Assembly: GCF_008086345.1 (NCBI RefSeq)
Contig: NZ_CP043006.1
Span: 1 to 64,000, forward strand
DNA: 64,000 nucleotides
Source: Chitinophaga sp. XS-30
GTDB lineage: Bacteria; Bacteroidota; Bacteroidia; Chitinophagales; Chitinophagaceae
Direction of reading: 5' to 3'
Below are positions 32,825 through 41,851 of this stretch, one piece after another (within the stretch, counting starts at the first letter, position 1; every line of letters starts with the position of its first letter). The translations under genes were made by a program, and so were the position numbers. The notes below the pieces were generated by a model. That model was not told the DNA's origin, ran no database searches, and worked only from the letters and a program-made list of their open reading frames with translations.

Positions 32825-34279
32825 TCAGGAAATGATATCTCTTACCACATGCCCGGCTACATCGGTCAGCCGGTAACGGCGGCCCTGGAAGCGGTAGGTC
32901 AGGCGCTCATGGTCAAAGCCCAGCTGGTTGAGGATGGTGGCGTGGAAATCATTTACATGCACCGGGTTTTTCACGATGTTATACCCGAATTCATCCGTTT
33001 CGCCATACACCATGCCGGGCTTGATGCCGCCGCCGGCCATCCAGACGGTGAAGCAGCGGGGATGATGGTCCCGTCCGTAATTATCCGCACTGAAATTTCC
33101 CTGGCAGTAGTTGGTGCGGCCAAATTCACCGCCCCAGATCACGAGGGTCTCATCCAGCAGGCCTCTTTGCTTCAGGTCTGTGATCAGCGCTGCGGAAGGC
33201 TGGTCCACATCTTTCGCCTGGCCTCTCATTTCATTGGGCAGGTTGCCGTGCTGGTCCCAACCCTGGTGGTACAACTGCACGAAACGCACGCCGTTCTCGG
33301 ACAGCTTGCGCGCCAGCAGGCAGTTGGCGGCGTAAGTACCCGGCACCAGGCATTCGGAGCCGTACAGTTTCACGATATCATCGCTTTCCGTGGAAACGTC
33401 CATGATCTCGGGAACAGCGGTTTGCATGCGGTAGGCCATTTCATATTGCTGGATCTTGGCGGCTATTTCCGGATCACCGAAATGTTTCAGCTGGATGTCG
33501 TTCAGCTCGGCTACCTTGTCCAGCATCTTGCGGCGGGTGGCCCTGTCCATTCCCTCGGGGTCCTGCAGGTAGAGGATGGGGTTTTCCCCGCTGCTGAACT
33601 GCACGCCCTGGTGAATGGAGTCCAGGAAACCGTTGGACCATAATTTGGAATATACGCCCTGCCCGTTGCCTTTGCCGCGGGACAGCAGCACGCAGAAGGC
33701 GGGGAGGTTCTTGTTCTCCGTTCCCAAACCGTAGCTTACCCATGAGCCCATGCTGGGGCGGTTGCCTTGCTGCGCCCCTGTCTGAAAGAACGTGAGCGCG
33801 GGATCATGGTTGATGGCTTCCGTATGCATGGAACGGATAATGCAGAGGTCGTCCACGATCTTCGCCATATGCGGGAATATCTCGCTGACCCAGGCGCCGG
33901 ATTCTCCATGCTGGTTGAACTTGTAGTAAGAGCCTACCAGCGGGAAGGATTTTTGCCCGGAGGTCATGCCTGTCAGGCGCTGACCGCCACGGATGGATTC
34001 CGGCAGGTCCTGCCCCATCATGGTATTGAGCACCGGTTTATAATCGAATGTTTCCAGCTGCGAGGGTGCGCCGTTCTGGAAAAGATAGATCACCCGTTTG
34101 GCCTTTGGCGCGAAATGCGGGATGCCGGGCATAAAACCCGCTTCCTCTCCTGCCGCACCGCTGAAAAGGTCCGGCACCAGCAGCGAGCCAAGGGCTACGC
34201 TTCCGAGGCCTATGCTTAATCTTGACAGGAATTTTCTCCTGCTGATATTGAGCCCGTGTTGAAATAATTCGTTTTCCAT
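32825..34279 (-). CDS. DUF1501 (sulfatase-like) protein with Tat signal
   Basis: A 484-residue protein of the DUF1501 family, distantly related to alkaline phosphatase/sulfatase folds. SRRKFLSRLSIGLGSVALG at 13-31 is a twin-arginine signal. Family landmarks are KRVIYLFQNGAPSQLETFDYKP, DDLCIIRSMHTEAINHDPA, YHQGWDQHGN, and GGEFGRTNYCQGN followed by GRDHHPRCFTVWMAGGG, where clustered D/H residues likely bind metals. DUF1501 genes usually sit next to PSD1 cytochromes, as here (3 bases away). The reaction is unknown. Confidence 0.93.
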   Translation of the reverse strand: MENELFQHGLNISRRKFLSRLSIGLGSVALGSLLVPDLFSGAAGEEAGFMPGIPHFAPKAKRVIYLFQNGAPSQLETFDYKPVLNTMMGQDLPESIRGGQRLTGMTSGQKSFPLVGSYYKFNQHGESGAWVSEIFPHMAKIVDDLCIIRSMHTEAINHDPALTFFQTGAQQGNRPSMGSWVSYGLGTENKNLPAFCVLLSRGKGNGQGVYSKLWSNGFLDSIHQGVQFSSGENPILYLQDPEGMDRATRRKMLDKVAELNDIQLKHFGDPEIAAKIQQYEMAYRMQTAVPEIMDVSTESDDIVKLYGSECLVPGTYAANCLLARKLSENGVRFVQLYHQGWDQHGNLPNEMRGQAKDVDQPSAALITDLKQRGLLDETLVIWGGEFGRTNYCQGNFSADNYGRDHHPRCFTVWMAGGGIKPGMVYGETDEFGYNIVKNPVHVNDFHATILNQLGFDHERLTYRFQGRRYRLTDVAGHVVRDIIS

Positions 34280-34282
34280 GAC

Positions 34283-36604
34283 TTAAGTTTTTGTGATCGC
34301 TTCCTCCAGGTTATAGATGACCTGTATGGTCCTGGCCATGGCAGCGATATCCGGTGAAGGACCGTTCTTCAGCTTGTACTCGCCCACACTGATCGCTTTC
34401 TCTACCGTTTCCGGATGGGCTTTGAAATATGCATCCTGGTCCTTTTGATATTCCAGTAAAATTTCCAGTTCCTGTTTGTCAGGCCGCCGGTTAACGATCC
34501 GCATGAAAGCATCGGTAAGCGCCGTGGCGGTATTCGTTTTGCCGGATACCAGCCGGTCCGCCAACGCTACGGAAGATTCCAGCACCGTGGGGTCGTTCAT
34601 CATGATCAATGCCTGCAGCGGCGTATTGGTGCGGGAACGTTTCACTTCGCACTGGTCCCGGTTGCTGGCGTCGAATATCATCATGGACGGCGGTGGCACG
34701 GTACGTTTGATGAAGGTGTACATTCCTCTGCGGTACAGCTTGTCCCCATGGTCCTGCTTGTAAGTAGCCAGCAGTCCCCTTCCGGATGTGGCCATTTCCC
34801 ACAGGCCGGGGGGCTGGTAAGGTTTTACGCTGGGGCCGCCGATAATGGGCCGCAGCAATCCGCTGCTGGACAATACCAGGTCGCGGATCATCTCCGCGTT
34901 CATGCGTATGCGCGGGGCGTAGGAAAGATAAATGTTCTCCGGGTCCGCTTTCAATTTCTCCGGCGTGATCACGGAGGACTGGCGGTAGGTGGCGGACATG
35001 CAGATCTGTTTTACCAGCCGCTTGATGTCCCAGCCGTTTTCCCTGAAATCCACAGCCAGCCAGTCCAGCAGCTGGGGATTAACGGGCAGCTCTCCCTGCA
35101 TGCCGAAGTCCCCGACGGATTTCACGATGCCCCGCCCGAAGATCTCCTGCCACATCCTGTTCACAAAAACCCTGGCCGTCAGGGGATTGTCCTTATGGAA
35201 GAGCCAGCGCGAAAGCCCCAGCCGGTTGGGCGGGAGACTATCGGGGTATGCCATGATGGATGCCGGTGTACCAGCGTACACTTCTTCCGCATGCTGATCG
35301 TAGTTCCCACGGCTAAGCACATACGTTTTCCTGGCCGAGTCCAGGTCTTTCATCACGGATACCTGCAGCCGGTGGGTATCTGCTTTTTGCATGAAGCTGA
35401 GCACACCTTCCAGGTCTTCCCGGGTGATGTCCATCCGGGGATTCTTGGCGAAGGTTTCCTGCCCGCCTACGGTGGATTCCAGTCCTACTTCATTCACGCT
35501 GTTGAAGAAAGCGGAAAGCTGGAAAAAGTCTTTCTGCGAAACGGGATCGTATTTATGGTCGTGGCATTTTGCGCATTCGATGGTCATGCCCAGGAGGGCG
35601 GTGCCGAGGGTGTTGGTCCTGTCCACCACATATTCCACCCGGTACTCTTCATCTATTACCCCGCCTTCTTCGGTGATCTTGTGATTGCGGTTGAAGCCGG
35701 TGGCCAGCAGTTGCTCCTTCGTGGCATCGGGCATCAGATCGCCGGCCAGCTGCCAGGTGACGAAGGTGTCGTATGGCATGTTCCGGTTAAAGGCATGGAT
35801 GACCCAGTCCCGCCAGGGCCATTGGGTACGGTAGTTGTCGTCCTGGTAACCGTGGGAGTCCGCATACCGTGCCACATCCAGCCAGGGAATGGCCATTCTT
35901 TCACCGTAGGCCGGGCGGCTCAGCAGTTCATCGATCTTCTTTTCATAAATATCCGGATCGGTGCTTTTAACGAAACGGTCTATTTCTTCCGGTGTTGGCG
36001 GCAACCCGGTGATATCCAGCGATATGCGCCGCAACAGCCTTTCCTTGTCCGCTTCCTCATTGGGAGCCAGGCCATGCTGCTCCATTTTTTGCAGTACAAA
36101 ACGGTCTATTTCATTGCGGGGCCAGTCTTCATTTTTCACTTCCGGGGCCGCCGCTTTCGCGGGAGGTACAAAGGCCCAGTGTTTTTCATATTTCGCGCCC
36201 TGTTCGATCCATTTTTTGATGATGGCCACTTCCGCTACGGTAAGGGGAGGAAGGTTACTGGCGGGCGGAGGCATCAGTTGGGAGGTGTCGCTGGTACTGA
36301 CACGCAGGTAGAGTTCGGACAGCCCCGGTTTGCCGGGCACAATGGCATGGGCGCCGGGATGCTCCTGCAGCGCTTTGTAAGCCTCCGCCTCAACATCCAG
36401 CCGCAGGCCGGCCTCCCGTTTGGCAGCATCGGGACCGTGGCAGTTAAAACATTTGTCTGACAGGATAGGGCGTACCTGGAAATTATAGCTGATCAGGCCG
36501 TCACCGGCATCTTTCCGGGATGGCCCGAAGAAATGCCATGCCGTGTAAATGGCAACCGCCCCTATCAGGCAAAAAAGCATGATTATCGGTAGCCTTTTCA
36601 TCAT
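34283..36604 (-). CDS. PSD1-type cytochrome (PSCyt1-DUF1549-DUF1553)
   Basis: A 773-residue protein anchored or exported by an N-terminal hydrophobic segment (about 5-26). A planctomycete cytochrome C domain follows with CFNCH at 52-56, then DUF1549/PSCyt2 (about 165-380) containing a second heme-type motif, CAKCHDHKYDP at 344-354. DUF1553/PSD1 (about 480-730) carries NRMWQEIFGRGIVKSVGDFG and RRGMYTFIKRT. It is the first gene of the operon with DUF1501, the propeller and the membrane cytochrome. The family is expanded in Planctomycetes and thought to work in periplasmic catabolism, but no activity is established. Confidence 0.95.
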   Translation of the reverse strand: MMKRLPIIMLFCLIGAVAIYTAWHFFGPSRKDAGDGLISYNFQVRPILSDKCFNCHGPDAAKREAGLRLDVEAEAYKALQEHPGAHAIVPGKPGLSELYLRVSTSDTSQLMPPPASNLPPLTVAEVAIIKKWIEQGAKYEKHWAFVPPAKAAAPEVKNEDWPRNEIDRFVLQKMEQHGLAPNEEADKERLLRRISLDITGLPPTPEEIDRFVKSTDPDIYEKKIDELLSRPAYGERMAIPWLDVARYADSHGYQDDNYRTQWPWRDWVIHAFNRNMPYDTFVTWQLAGDLMPDATKEQLLATGFNRNHKITEEGGVIDEEYRVEYVVDRTNTLGTALLGMTIECAKCHDHKYDPVSQKDFFQLSAFFNSVNEVGLESTVGGQETFAKNPRMDITREDLEGVLSFMQKADTHRLQVSVMKDLDSARKTYVLSRGNYDQHAEEVYAGTPASIMAYPDSLPPNRLGLSRWLFHKDNPLTARVFVNRMWQEIFGRGIVKSVGDFGMQGELPVNPQLLDWLAVDFRENGWDIKRLVKQICMSATYRQSSVITPEKLKADPENIYLSYAPRIRMNAEMIRDLVLSSSGLLRPIIGGPSVKPYQPPGLWEMATSGRGLLATYKQDHGDKLYRRGMYTFIKRTVPPPSMMIFDASNRDQCEVKRSRTNTPLQALIMMNDPTVLESSVALADRLVSGKTNTATALTDAFMRIVNRRPDKQELEILLEYQKDQDAYFKAHPETVEKAISVGEYKLKNGPSPDIAAMARTIQVIYNLEEAITKT

Positions 36605-36852
36605 AAAATGAGCATAACGTGTTGGTATCTAAAAAACTGTATCGTGGCAGTGTTGATTTGATTGATCCTGAAACCGGCGCTAACGCCGCGCTGTATCCCG
36701 TTCGCCTTAATTTAAACGGTGTGCTATCATACCTTTCTACCCTAAGATAAATCAGTTTTGGCAATTTTTTCAGGGATAATACGTCAACATGATAAGCGGC
36801 TTTGCTTCGTATAGCATAATATTGCCGGTGAACATCATAAAACATAAAACAG
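36605..36852. other. Divergent intergenic region between cytochrome operon and metallohydrolase
   Basis: Holds the promoters of two divergent transcripts. I see no exact TAnnTTTG element in either direction and no credible gene; the minus-strand frame running through it starts inside the neighbouring gene and is unconserved in character. Confidence 0.3.
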
Positions 36853-37986
36853 GTGCGGAAAAGGGGAATCATCATTTTAAAGCAGGTATCGATAACGATC
36901 CTTTCACTGATCGTATTGCTGGCCGTTGTGACCTATGCCTATACCCGGCAGGAGAAGTTCGGGCAAACGCCTTCCGGCGAACGCCTGGAACGGGTGAAAC
37001 GGTCGCCCAACTACCGTGACGGCCAATTCCGGAACCAGCATCATACGCCGATGCTCACCGAAGGTTATACCTACCGGGGCGTGATGTACAATTTCCTGTT
37101 CGGCAAACAACCCAGGCTGTCGCCCGAAGGGCCGGTCCCCACCATGAAAACCGATCTCCTGGCGCTGCCGCCGGAAAAGGATGTGCTGGTCTGGTTCGGG
37201 CATTCGTCCTATTTCATTCAGCTGGATGGTAAAAAAATACTGGTAGACCCCGTGCTCAGCGATGCGGCAACGCCTGCCCCTTTTGGCACCAAAGCTTTTG
37301 AAGGCACCAACCCCTATACCGTGGATGACATTCCGGATATCGATTACCTGTTCATTTCGCATGATCATTGGGACCATGTGGATTATGAAACGCTGATGAA
37401 GCTGCGGCCCCGCATCAAAAAGATCATCTGCGGGCTGGGTACGGGAGAACATTTCGAGTACTGGGGCTTTGATGCGGAGCGGATCATTGAAAAGGACTGG
37501 TATGAATCCGCAGCGCTGGACAGCGGATTTACGGCCCATACCGTTCCGGCGCGCCACTTTTCCGGCCGCGGATTTACCGCCAACCAGTCGCTCTGGACGG
37601 CATTCGTGCTGCAAACGCCCACTTTCAGGATATTCATCGGGGGAGACAGCGGTTATGATACCCATTTTGCCGAAGCAGGTGAAAAATTCGGCGGCTTCGA
37701 CCTGGCGATCCTGGAAAACGGGCAGTATGACAAAGCCTGGAAATATATTCACATGATGCCCGAAGAAGTACTGCAGGCAACGGCAGACCTGCACGCCAGG
37801 CGGTTGTTCCCCGTCCATTCCGGCAAGTTCCCCCTGGGCAATCATGCCTGGGACGAGCCGCTGATAAAGATCACCGCGCTCAACAAAAGCCGGGGCCTCT
37901 CCCTCGTCACCCCCATGATCGGGGAACAGGTCAACCTGAAAGACAGTGCGCAGGTATTCCGCGAGTGGTGGACCGGCGTCAGGTAA
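36853..37986 (+). CDS. MBL-fold hydrolase, NAPE-PLD/UlaG-like
   Basis: A 377-residue metallo-beta-lactamase-fold protein. An N-terminal hydrophobic segment (about 10-29) suggests membrane anchoring. The zinc-binding motif HDHWDH is at 170-175, with further ligands expected at His253-like RHFSGRG and GGDSGYD (aspartate), and HSGKFPLGNHAW near the end. Motifs such as VWFGHSSYFIQLDGKKILVDPV and PARHFSGRG are those of N-acylphosphatidylethanolamine phospholipase D-like enzymes, so a phospholipid or related phosphodiester substrate is possible. The start is a GTG at 36853; no suitable ATG precedes the membrane segment. Confidence 0.88.
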   Translation: MRKRGIIILKQVSITILSLIVLLAVVTYAYTRQEKFGQTPSGERLERVKRSPNYRDGQFRNQHHTPMLTEGYTYRGVMYNFLFGKQPRLSPEGPVPTMKTDLLALPPEKDVLVWFGHSSYFIQLDGKKILVDPVLSDAATPAPFGTKAFEGTNPYTVDDIPDIDYLFISHDHWDHVDYETLMKLRPRIKKIICGLGTGEHFEYWGFDAERIIEKDWYESAALDSGFTAHTVPARHFSGRGFTANQSLWTAFVLQTPTFRIFIGGDSGYDTHFAEAGEKFGGFDLAILENGQYDKAWKYIHMMPEEVLQATADLHARRLFPVHSGKFPLGNHAWDEPLIKITALNKSRGLSLVTPMIGEQVNLKDSAQVFREWWTGVR

Positions 37987-38059
37987 AAAAATACTCATTT
38001 TTAAGTATTGCCCATCCTTTTTGCTGCTTCTACATTTACCGGTCCGTAAAACACCTGTA

Positions 38060-39625
38060 ATGAAGAAACACCTGCTGACGTGCATCCTTACCTGTGCAAT
38101 GATTCCCCTGTACCTTGCCGTGAACGGGCAGACCGCCGGTTCCGGGGCCCTTTCCAGCATCGAGTCCAAAGCGGATGCCATCTCCCGTAATGATGAAAAG
38201 GTAGCGGAACTGAACCGGAAAAGAATGGATTCCTATGCCGCGGAAAACGATAAACTGCTGGAGCTGAAAAAGCAACTGGCCGATCTGCGGGCGGAAAAGT
38301 CAAGGGCCCGGTACGAACTGCAGAACGGCTACTATTGCAGCAAATGCAATACGCCCAAATCTGAATTCGAGGCCCGGGGCGAGAGCTTCGAGCGGCACCT
38401 GGCTTCCGTGAGCGGACGCGCCGTACCGGCAGATCCTTCGGTCATCAAATCCAAAATGGAGGAATATGACCGGCGCATTGCCGCCAAAGAAGCGGCGGTA
38501 AAAAAGTTCGAGCTGGAAGAAAACGAGTTCTCCCGGAAACGCGCGGATTTCGACCGGCAAATGAACGAACTGAAAGCGAACAGCGACAGGCTGCGCGAAG
38601 AGATCGTGGAGCTGAGCAAAACATACAAGGAAAAGGTAATGGCCGAAGCGAAGGCCATGCATCTCTTCTGGGCGGGCGACCTCATGCGCACCGCGGCGGA
38701 AAAACATTTCGTGGAAGACCGCATCAATATCCTGCAGGTAAAACAGAATGATCTGCAGGCGGAAGAAAGCAAGGCTACCGCAGCGCTGAAAGACAAAGTG
38801 GCGAAGAAAAATGAAGCGGACAAAAAACAGCTGGACGAAAAGATCGCGGCCAATAACTACCGCCTGCCCGCTCTTGAACAGGCTTACCGGGAACGGGCAT
38901 CCCGGCTGGAAGGTCAGCTGGCGCAATGGCAGACAAGGCTGATAGCCGTGAATGCCGATCTGATCAATACTGCTTCGCTCGCCGCCGATGACCTGCAAAC
39001 GCTGCAATCGGAAAAAAGTGATCTCGAAACAAAAATATCCACCGCAAGAGAGCAGCTCAGCGAATATGAAACGGCTTACAACCGTGAGCGCCAGACCATA
39101 CTGGATGAAAATAAAATGCTGAGCGACAAAAAATGGGACCTGACGGTCAATCTCCCCAAAATACAGGAAGCCGCGCTGGAAGGATTGCGCGATGCCTTTA
39201 CGGCCAAGCGAAAGATACTGCAGGATGCCGTGGTAGCGCGCAAAGCATCCCTGGAATCGCTGGGCAGGCTACTGCAGACCAAAAAAGACGCTTACCGGCA
39301 AAAACACCTGCAATACGCCGCCAAGGTGGACGCTGAGCGCATACGCCTGCTGCGGGCCTGCCAGAAAGCAGGTTGCTCCTGCTACGGCGTGGATACGCAT
39401 GGTGAGGTGAACGGCAACTGGAACCGCACCCTGGGATGCGTAGGCGAAATGGAAGGCGCGCACGCCAGCGGCGATCCGGTGTACGGATGCGTGGAGGAAG
39501 GTGCCATCTACCAGCAGCATTATCATTCCATGGTCAACGGTCTTTCGGATGCCGACCTGGAAGCACTGCAACGCGCATCCTCCAAAACACGCTACGATAT
39601 GATCTTCAGAAAAATAACCAATTAA
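38060..39625 (+). CDS. Exported coiled-coil protein of unknown function
   Basis: A 521-residue protein with a signal peptide (about 1-24, ending VNGQ). The body is almost entirely heptad-rich helix with many K, E, A and Q residues (about 35-440), interrupted early by a CxxC element (YYCSKCNTPKSEFE) that might bind metal or form a disulphide. The C-terminus (about 440-521) holds several more cysteines (KAGCSCYG, LGCVGEME, YGCVEEG) and the sequence IYQQHYHSMV. I know no matching family. It forms a transcription unit with the TPR protein 10 bases downstream. Confidence 0.7.
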   Translation: MKKHLLTCILTCAMIPLYLAVNGQTAGSGALSSIESKADAISRNDEKVAELNRKRMDSYAAENDKLLELKKQLADLRAEKSRARYELQNGYYCSKCNTPKSEFEARGESFERHLASVSGRAVPADPSVIKSKMEEYDRRIAAKEAAVKKFELEENEFSRKRADFDRQMNELKANSDRLREEIVELSKTYKEKVMAEAKAMHLFWAGDLMRTAAEKHFVEDRINILQVKQNDLQAEESKATAALKDKVAKKNEADKKQLDEKIAANNYRLPALEQAYRERASRLEGQLAQWQTRLIAVNADLINTASLAADDLQTLQSEKSDLETKISTAREQLSEYETAYNRERQTILDENKMLSDKKWDLTVNLPKIQEAALEGLRDAFTAKRKILQDAVVARKASLESLGRLLQTKKDAYRQKHLQYAAKVDAERIRLLRACQKAGCSCYGVDTHGEVNGNWNRTLGCVGEMEGAHASGDPVYGCVEEGAIYQQHYHSMVNGLSDADLEALQRASSKTRYDMIFRKITN

Positions 39626-39635
39626 TGCCCTGCAC

Positions 39636-41270
39636 ATGAAACTACTGTTTACATGGCTGATGCTGCTCTGCTGCGGTATCGCCTACGGACAATCGAATAC
39701 TTTTGCCGGTATGGAAAAGAAAATAAAAGACCGTGTTGCCGGCGGGCAATGGGATGAAGTACTGATACTCGCACCGGACCTGCTGATAGAAGACCCCACC
39801 AGGGGAGAAGGTTATTACTATACCGCCCTCGCCTTCCTGAAGCTCAACCAGCCGGACAAAGCGGAGGAATACCTGGCGAAAGCGGAACCGCCGGCGGATG
39901 GGGAATTGCAAAAAAGCATCCAGGCCCTGAAAGACGAGATCAGCCAGTACAGAACGGCGCATGCAGTATTGGAAAGTGCGCAGAAGGAAGAACAAAGCGG
40001 CAACAAAAAAGCGGCGGACGAATGGCACCGGCTTTGGGAAATGGACAAATCCCGCATCAGCTACGCCCTCAACGCCGTGGAGCTGTACGTGGAGCAAAAG
40101 AACTACCCGCAGGCGCTGGAAATACTCAATGATCCCGCACTGGCCAAAGACCAGGGCGCCAGGGCCCTCCACGCCAGGATCAACCAGACGCCGGAGATGC
40201 ACAAGATCAATGGCTATAACGATGCCCTTCAACTGGGCAAAAACAATATCGCCAAAGGCAACCACAAAACCGCCATCAGCAATTTCGACGACGCCCTCCG
40301 CTTCAGGCCCAATGATACCGAAGCCCTGCAGCAAAAAAGGACGGCACAGGATGAACTGGCCTGGCAGAACGCCAGAAGCAAGAACACGATAGAATCATTC
40401 GACGCCTACATTGCCGGCAATACCATCAGGAAACACCGCACCGAAGCGGAAAATATCGTCAAACGGGCATTGATGCGGTTCGGCGGGCAGTATGCGGACA
40501 AGAACGATATTCCGCGGATGGAGTATTATCTGAACAAGTACCTGAAAGAATACCCCAACGGAAGCGATGCGGCCAAAGCGAAAGAAATGATGTGCGCCGC
40601 TTATCTCCGCGCAGCGGAACACTCCCGGCAGGAAAAATACGCATCCTCACAGGAACAGGCGCTCACGTATTACGGGCAGATCAACAAATTCTGCCCAAAT
40701 GCCTACGACCTGAAAGAGCTGGTCAGGGACACAAAACGAAAGCAACTCCGTTACGGGCGCCCCGACCGGTTTTTTATCAGTTATATGTACGACAGCATCA
40801 CGCCGATCGGCCTCTCCATCGGCTCCGTGAACAACCGTTCCGTGGGCATGTACCTGACCTTCCGGATGAATGAGAACTTCCTCACCAGCTCCGCCTACTA
40901 CACCGTAAACAACAGCGGTGAACTGGACGGGAATGTTTACCAGGATATCCGTGCCACCGGAGAAAGCCGCAAGGGCGATGCCGATATCATGCTGGGCCTG
41001 ACCAAAAAGATCACCTACCCGCTCTGGATATATGCAGGGGGCGGCGTTACCATCCATCAGCACTGGGAGGAAATGTCCACCTACAACGACAATGGCACTT
41101 ACTACGAAACGGAATGGGTGAAGAACACCGATGAGAAATTCGTTAAACCCGTTGCGGAGGCGGGCCTGATCGTTGACCTGAGCGGTTTTAATATACGGGC
41201 AGGCGGCAAGATCATAGATTTCAAGGATATCTATTATACGCTGGGCGTGGGCTTCTCGTTCAAGCGTTAG
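39636..41270 (+). CDS. Exported TPR protein with a C-terminal beta-strand domain
   Basis: A 544-residue protein with a signal peptide (about 1-18, ending AYGQ). Tetratricopeptide-like helical pairs run through about 25-350 (YYYTALAFLKLNQPDKAEEYL, then GNHKTAISNFDDALRFRPND). From about 370 the sequence turns into alternating strands rich in Y, T and G (FFISYMYDSITPIGLSIGSV to YTLGVGFSFKR), ending in an aromatic-basic pair like outer-membrane barrel proteins. This suggests a periplasmic TPR arm with an outer-membrane or beta-sandwich anchor. The partner is probably the coiled-coil protein upstream; the function is unknown. Confidence 0.7.
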   Translation: MKLLFTWLMLLCCGIAYGQSNTFAGMEKKIKDRVAGGQWDEVLILAPDLLIEDPTRGEGYYYTALAFLKLNQPDKAEEYLAKAEPPADGELQKSIQALKDEISQYRTAHAVLESAQKEEQSGNKKAADEWHRLWEMDKSRISYALNAVELYVEQKNYPQALEILNDPALAKDQGARALHARINQTPEMHKINGYNDALQLGKNNIAKGNHKTAISNFDDALRFRPNDTEALQQKRTAQDELAWQNARSKNTIESFDAYIAGNTIRKHRTEAENIVKRALMRFGGQYADKNDIPRMEYYLNKYLKEYPNGSDAAKAKEMMCAAYLRAAEHSRQEKYASSQEQALTYYGQINKFCPNAYDLKELVRDTKRKQLRYGRPDRFFISYMYDSITPIGLSIGSVNNRSVGMYLTFRMNENFLTSSAYYTVNNSGELDGNVYQDIRATGESRKGDADIMLGLTKKITYPLWIYAGGGVTIHQHWEEMSTYNDNGTYYETEWVKNTDEKFVKPVAEAGLIVDLSGFNIRAGGKIIDFKDIYYTLGVGFSFKR

Positions 41271-41319
41271 TGCAGAGACGGATTATTTGCCCATTCGCGC
41301 CACCTGTCCCCTGCAACTG

Positions 41320-41739
41320 TTACGCTTTTGCCTTTTCGCAATTGAACATCCACACTTTGCCGAATTTGTCCTGCGCCGTGGCGAACCACGCGCCCCAGGG
41401 GGCTTGCTCCAGCGGGTGGGCCACAACTCCGCCCCCGCTCAGTTTTTCGAAGCATTTTTTTATTTCCGCTTCGTTATCAAAACTCAGCGAAATGGCCATA
41501 TCACTGCCCTGGACGTACCCCGCCGGGCCGGTCATATCCGTAGCCATCAGCAGCAGGCTGTCATTCGCCAGTACGGCATGCATGATATGCTGCTGCATGC
41601 CGGCGGGGCATTGCGCGGCCAGCGGGGTTTCCGCTACTGTTTGCAACATCAGCTCCCCGCCGAAACATGCTTTATAAAAATTCATCGCTTCCCTGCAGTT
41701 CCCGTTGAATGTCAGGTAAGGTGTTGCCTGGATTGCCAT
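41320..41739 (-). CDS. VOC superfamily protein (PhnB-like)
   Basis: A 139-residue glyoxalase-fold protein of the PhnB/YjdN type: PYLTFNGNCREAMNFYKACFGGEL at the start (written as two parts, PYLTFNGNCREAMNFY and KACFGGEL), a middle ILANDSLLLMATDM-like strand, and the ending APWGAWFATAQDKFGKVWMF. The usual length is reached from ATG 41739. It is related to but distinct from the copy at 25259. The substrate is unknown. It lies beyond the mannan locus on the same strand and is probably transcribed separately. Confidence 0.87.
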   Translation of the reverse strand: MAIQATPYLTFNGNCREAMNFYKACFGGELMLQTVAETPLAAQCPAGMQQHIMHAVLANDSLLLMATDMTGPAGYVQGSDMAISLSFDNEAEIKKCFEKLSGGGVVAHPLEQAPWGAWFATAQDKFGKVWMFNCEKAKA

Positions 41740-41851
41740 ATGCGTATCTTTTTTGTTGATAAAAATAGCATTGGCAAGGATTCCGGCGGGTGGCTGAAAG
41801 TGCCAAAACATGGGGGCAACCGGGACAAATTGCCGCATTATCTGCGCAACA

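Noticed and set aside
34748-36460. 570-codon open frame on the plus strand
   Set aside because: It lies wholly antisense to the PSD1 cytochrome gene, whose domains are clear; the frame is a by-product of GC-rich codon use.
36904-38181. 425-codon open frame on the minus strand
   Set aside because: Antisense to the NAPE-PLD-like gene, which has an intact zinc site.
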